A DNA stretch of 42,074 nt, taken from NCBI RefSeq assembly GCF_036289405.1, contig NZ_JAYFFI010000020.1, forward strand, positions 1 through 42,074, read 5' to 3'. The position numbers and the translations under genes were made by a program. The notes under the pieces are model-generated. The model worked only from the letters and a program-made list of their open reading frames with translations, did not search any database and was not told the origin of the DNA. The number at the start of each line of letters is the position of its first letter. Position 1 is the stretch's first letter. The DNA comes from Pseudoramibacter faecis. GTDB taxonomy: Bacteria > Bacillota > Clostridia > Eubacteriales > Eubacteriaceae. This document shows, piece by piece, positions 38,941-42,074 of the stretch.

Positions 38941-41892
38941 GTGAAACAAATTTCGGATTTATTTATGCGTCATTTTACAGGTGATTTGGCGAATAGCACC
39001 AAAACGGTTTACGACTTGTTTGAATGGCAAACAGTTGACGTGGTGATGACCAATTATCGAACGGGAGAAACCCTCTTGGAAATGAATGATTTGGAGTTTC
39101 CAGCCAATTATTCTCAAAACGCCTGCAATATCATTGCCAGTAAATATTTTCGCAAAAGTGGTGTGCCCGGACGCGGTTATGAATATTCAATGCGCCAGGT
39201 TGCGGATCGCATGGTGGGGTTTTGGGCAGATGCCCTTAAAGAAGAGGGCTTGATCGAAACGAACGATCAGTGGCAGACATTTTACGATGAACTGGTTTTT
39301 GCATTGTTGGCACAAATGTGGGCGCCCAATTCGCCCCAGTGGTTTAACACCGGCATTGAACGCAATTATCACATTGGTGCGGAATCCGATGCCCTTTATT
39401 ATTACGACCCGGCTGCGGAAAAAGTGGTAGAATCTCGAGATCGTTACACAAGAACGCAGGCATCGGCGTGTTTTATCTTGTCGATCAAGGATCAGCTTCT
39501 GGGACATCGTTCCATATCGGACCATTATGTTTCAGAAACGAAATTATTTAAAGGCGGCTCCGGTGTCGGCACGAATTTTTCACCCCTGCGGGGAGAAAAT
39601 GAAGCTTTGTCTTCCGGAGGGAAATCTTCCGGGATGATGAGTTTTCTCCAAGGGCTCGATCGGAATGCCGGCGCGATCAAATCTGGTGGGACAACCCGCC
39701 GAGCGGCTAAGATGGTGATCGTTGATGTTGATCACCCAGAGATTGAAGATTACATCAATTGGAAAGTCAAAGAAGAAGAAAAAGTGCGCGCGCTGGGGAA
39801 AATGGGCTACGACATGGGCATGGATGGCGAAGCCTACCAGACGGTTGCCGGTCAAAATGCGAATAATTCGGTGCGCGTTAACCGCGAATTTATGGATAAA
39901 GTGATGTATTTGGCTGAAGATCCGGAAGCCATGATCACCTTGACGGGCCGAAAGGATCACAAGGTTGATCGTGAGATCAAGGTGAGCAAATTGTGGATTG
40001 AAATCAACGAGGCCGCCTGGGCATGTGCAGATCCCGGACTCCAGTTTGACAACATCTTTAATAATTGGCACACCTGTCCGGCGGGGGAAGACGGAGATGT
40101 CGGGGCGAAACACAACCGCATCAATGCGACGAATCCCTGTTCGGAATACGCTTTTCTTGACGACACGGCATGCAATCTTGCATCCATTAATATTTTTCGC
40201 TTTTTTGATCCAAAAACGAAAAAGATTGACATTGAACGTTTTAGCCATCTGGCGGGGCTCATTCAGTTAGTTTTGGAAGCCTCCATTTATTGGGGGCAGT
40301 TCCCCACAGAAGACGTGGCGGAGAAGAGTTATAAATTCCGGACGACAGGGCTTGGCATCGCCAACACCGCTTCTTTGATTCTGGCGTTGGGTTATCCTTA
40401 CGATTCAGATGAAGCGCGTAATCTGACGGCAGCCCTTGCCGGACTGATGACCGGCCATTCCTATTTTGTTTCGGCACTGATGGCGAGCAAAGTCGGAGCT
40501 TTCGAATGTTACAAGATCAACGAACCCTATATGATGCGGGTGATGCGCAATCACGCCCGGATTGCCGGCACGCTGACCGATGATTTTGACGGACTGGATT
40601 ATGATCCCTATATTATTGATCACCCGATTTTAAACCGCATGGGCTTTAAAAATCTGTCGATGCGCATCAAGGATGCCTGGCAGGAAGCTCTTGACTATGG
40701 GGATACCTATGGGTATCGCAATGCGCAGGTGTCTGTGATTGCTCCGACGGGAACGATTTCTTTCGCGATGGACTGCGGTGCGACATCCATCGAGCCCTTT
40801 TACAGCCACGTGGTTTTTAAGAAGCTGGTTGGCGGCGGATCGATGGAAATCGTCAATCCGGTGATGGAAATGGCGCTTCAGAATCTGGGCTATACCCAAT
40901 CTCAGATTCAAGACATCATGGCCTATATGCTTGAAAAAGATGAAAACGGCATGACCTTGCACCAAGGACTTGCAGATGCTCCTCATATTAAAAGGGAGCA
41001 TCTGCCAATTTTTGACACAGCCAATACCATCCGTCCGGAAGGCCATGTGCTGATGGTCAGTTCTATTACACCGATGATTTCCGGTTCGGTGAGCAAAACG
41101 GTCAATTTGCCCAATGTGGCCACGGTGCAGGATATTGCCGATATCCATTTGCTGGCATACCGCACCGGCGCCAAGGCCATTGCCACCTACCGCGACGGCT
41201 GCAAGGCAGCACAGCCGCTGTCGAGCGGCAGTGACAACCAGGATGACCGTGACCTTGAAGACTTGACCTATCAGGAGCTGCTGGCCTATGCCAAACAGCG
41301 GGAAATCGGCGTGCCGGAGCGTAGAAAGCCGCGGGGCATTCGCAACAGTCGCACCCACACGGCCAAAATCGGCGACATCGAGCTTTACATCACTATTTCA
41401 TTTTATGATGACGACCGCATTTCGGAGCTTTTCGTTTCGACCGATCGGGAAGGCACGGTGATCAAAGGATTATTGGCTTCGTTATCCAAATCGATTTCGC
41501 ACATGCTGCAATACGGCATTTCACCCCAGGATATCGCGACGATGCTCCGCGGCCAGAAGTATGAGCCTTCGGGATTCGTGTCTCGCCATCCGTATATCAA
41601 AAATGCGAACTCAATCTCGGATCTGATCTCGAAGATTATCGACATCGAATGCGGGGATTATTCTCGTTGTCAGGTGAAGCCGGCACATCATTATAAGCGT
41701 TCCGAAAGCCAGCCTCACCAAATCGAAATGGCGCAGGTGGCGCAGATTGCAGAAGCACCGATTGATCTGGACGATGAATCGCTGGAGCATGTGTACGGCG
41801 AAATCTGTTCAAGTTGCGGCTCTGACCGTTTGGTTCGCAACGGGACTTGCAAGGTTTGTCTGGACTGCGGCACAACCACCGGCTGCAGCTGA
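38941..41892 (+). CDS. nrdJ: Vitamin B12-dependent ribonucleotide reductase (class II)
   Basis: A 983-residue adenosylcobalamin enzyme that reduces ribonucleotides to deoxyribonucleotides and needs neither oxygen nor a separate radical subunit. Visible parts: WAPNSPQWFNTGI, the first active-site cysteine in QASACFILSI, FKGGSGVGTNFSPLRG, SGGTTRRAAKMV, the substrate-site NATNPCSEYAFLDDTACNLA and APTGTISFAMDCGATSIEP. The C-terminal tail has CSSCGSDRLVRNGTCKVC and ends LDCGTTTGCS, the zinc-ribbon and reductant cysteines. The start is GTG at 38941 with GGGAGG upstream. Full length and intact. An insertion sequence begins 45 bases after its stop. Confidence 0.96.
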   Translation: MKQISDLFMRHFTGDLANSTKTVYDLFEWQTVDVVMTNYRTGETLLEMNDLEFPANYSQNACNIIASKYFRKSGVPGRGYEYSMRQVADRMVGFWADALKEEGLIETNDQWQTFYDELVFALLAQMWAPNSPQWFNTGIERNYHIGAESDALYYYDPAAEKVVESRDRYTRTQASACFILSIKDQLLGHRSISDHYVSETKLFKGGSGVGTNFSPLRGENEALSSGGKSSGMMSFLQGLDRNAGAIKSGGTTRRAAKMVIVDVDHPEIEDYINWKVKEEEKVRALGKMGYDMGMDGEAYQTVAGQNANNSVRVNREFMDKVMYLAEDPEAMITLTGRKDHKVDREIKVSKLWIEINEAAWACADPGLQFDNIFNNWHTCPAGEDGDVGAKHNRINATNPCSEYAFLDDTACNLASINIFRFFDPKTKKIDIERFSHLAGLIQLVLEASIYWGQFPTEDVAEKSYKFRTTGLGIANTASLILALGYPYDSDEARNLTAALAGLMTGHSYFVSALMASKVGAFECYKINEPYMMRVMRNHARIAGTLTDDFDGLDYDPYIIDHPILNRMGFKNLSMRIKDAWQEALDYGDTYGYRNAQVSVIAPTGTISFAMDCGATSIEPFYSHVVFKKLVGGGSMEIVNPVMEMALQNLGYTQSQIQDIMAYMLEKDENGMTLHQGLADAPHIKREHLPIFDTANTIRPEGHVLMVSSITPMISGSVSKTVNLPNVATVQDIADIHLLAYRTGAKAIATYRDGCKAAQPLSSGSDNQDDRDLEDLTYQELLAYAKQREIGVPERRKPRGIRNSRTHTAKIGDIELYITISFYDDDRISELFVSTDREGTVIKGLLASLSKSISHMLQYGISPQDIATMLRGQKYEPSGFVSRHPYIKNANSISDLISKIIDIECGDYSRCQVKPAHHYKRSESQPHQIEMAQVAQIAEAPIDLDDESLEHVYGEICSSCGSDRLVRNGTCKVCLDCGTTTGCS

Positions 41893-41936
41893 TTACTTCA
41901 GAATAAAATAAAACAAAAGAACAAGGGCTCGGGCTT

Positions 41937-42074
41937 GATATGTACCCTCTTTACCGGAGATGAAAATGCAGCAGTAAGGAGGGTGTTTTTATGCGATACA
42001 GTTATGAATTCAAGGGGAAATGTATAGAAGTATATCGTCAGGGGAAATGGCCGGCCACCCCGGATAACATCAAG
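41937..42074 (+). mobile_element. IS3-family insertion sequence, partial (cut by the window end)
   Basis: It opens GATATGTACCCTCTTTAC, the same end as the deleted element at 15236, and repeats that element's leader and orfA start with a few substitutions. Bases 41944-41957 and 41971-41984 can form the same ribosome-site-hiding hairpin, with two mismatches near its top. The element lies directly after AAGGGCTCGGGCTT, which looks like the first arm of the nrdJ terminator. Confidence 0.8.
41991..42074 (+). CDS. IS3-family transposase OrfA, N-terminal part
   Basis: 28 codons from the ATG at 41991 to the window edge, beginning MRYSYEFKGKCIEVYRQGKW. The GGAGG ribosome site lies eight bases upstream within the hairpin. 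Such OrfA proteins carry a helix-turn-helix that binds the element ends and are joined to OrfB by frameshifting. Whether this copy is complete cannot be seen, but unlike the copy at 14687-15236 it continues past codon 14 of orfA. Confidence 0.75.
   Translation, partial: MRYSYEFKGKCIEVYRQGKWPATPDNIK

Noticed and set aside
1..42074. CRISPR arrays, tRNA or rRNA genes, prophage or conjugative modules
   Set aside because: No regularly spaced repeats, no cloverleaf or rRNA-like stretches and no phage or transfer genes were recognised; the only mobile DNA is the IS3-family element.

Overview
The window reads as chromosomal DNA of an anaerobic, Gram-positive Firmicute, most likely of the class Clostridia. 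The grounds are tRNA-sensing T-box leaders, an HPr kinase/phosphorylase, a DegV protein, a YhaO/YhaN-type nuclease pair, a B12-dependent (oxygen-independent) ribonucleotide reductase and ethanolamine-type microcompartment genes. Genus is not claimed. Base composition looks close to balanced by eye.

Layout. (1) 1-6600: cell-envelope polysaccharide region: VanZ-like membrane protein, galE, a lipoprotein, a Wzy-like polymerase, a hexapeptide-repeat protein, an overlooked 51-residue membrane peptide, glf (UDP-galactopyranose mutase), then an orphan HicB-like protein. galE plus glf makes UDP-galactofuranose, so the polymer probably contains galactofuranose. (2) 6650-8890: a free-standing GshF-type glutamate-cysteine ligase and an acyl-ACP thioesterase. 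(3) 8909-10964, minus strand: leuA behind a leucine T-box (specifier CUG). (4) 11070-14666: sbcD/yhaO and yhaN. (5) 14687-15236: a 550-bp internally deleted IS3-family element sitting in the loop of the yhaN terminator. (6) 15285-17442, minus strand: eutS, eutP and a methylthioribose-kinase-like gene, a three-gene microcompartment cluster. (7) 17560-25233: housekeeping genes prmA, rsmE, mtaB, a HIT protein, rpsU, yqeY, comEC and holA. (8) 25263-30202: rpsT (minus), lepA (plus), then a minus-strand group of a small unknown protein, a frameshifted HAD phosphatase and malQ. (9) 30296-35527: uvrC, hprK, degV and prfA. (10) 35574-37967, minus strand: trpE-trpG behind a tryptophan T-box (specifier UGG); trpE carries a one-base frameshift in a homopolymer. 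(11) 38023-41892: a cytidylate-kinase-like gene and nrdJ. (12) 41937-42074: the beginning of a second copy of the same IS3-family element, again just behind a gene in what looks like the first arm of its terminator.

Most of the window is ordinary core genome. The points most worth following are the insertion sequence that appears to choose terminator hairpin loops, the eutS-eutP-kinase cluster with an intrinsic terminator before the kinase, the two frameshifted genes, and the glutamate-cysteine ligase without its usual glutathione-synthetase half. No tRNA, rRNA, CRISPR array or prophage was seen.
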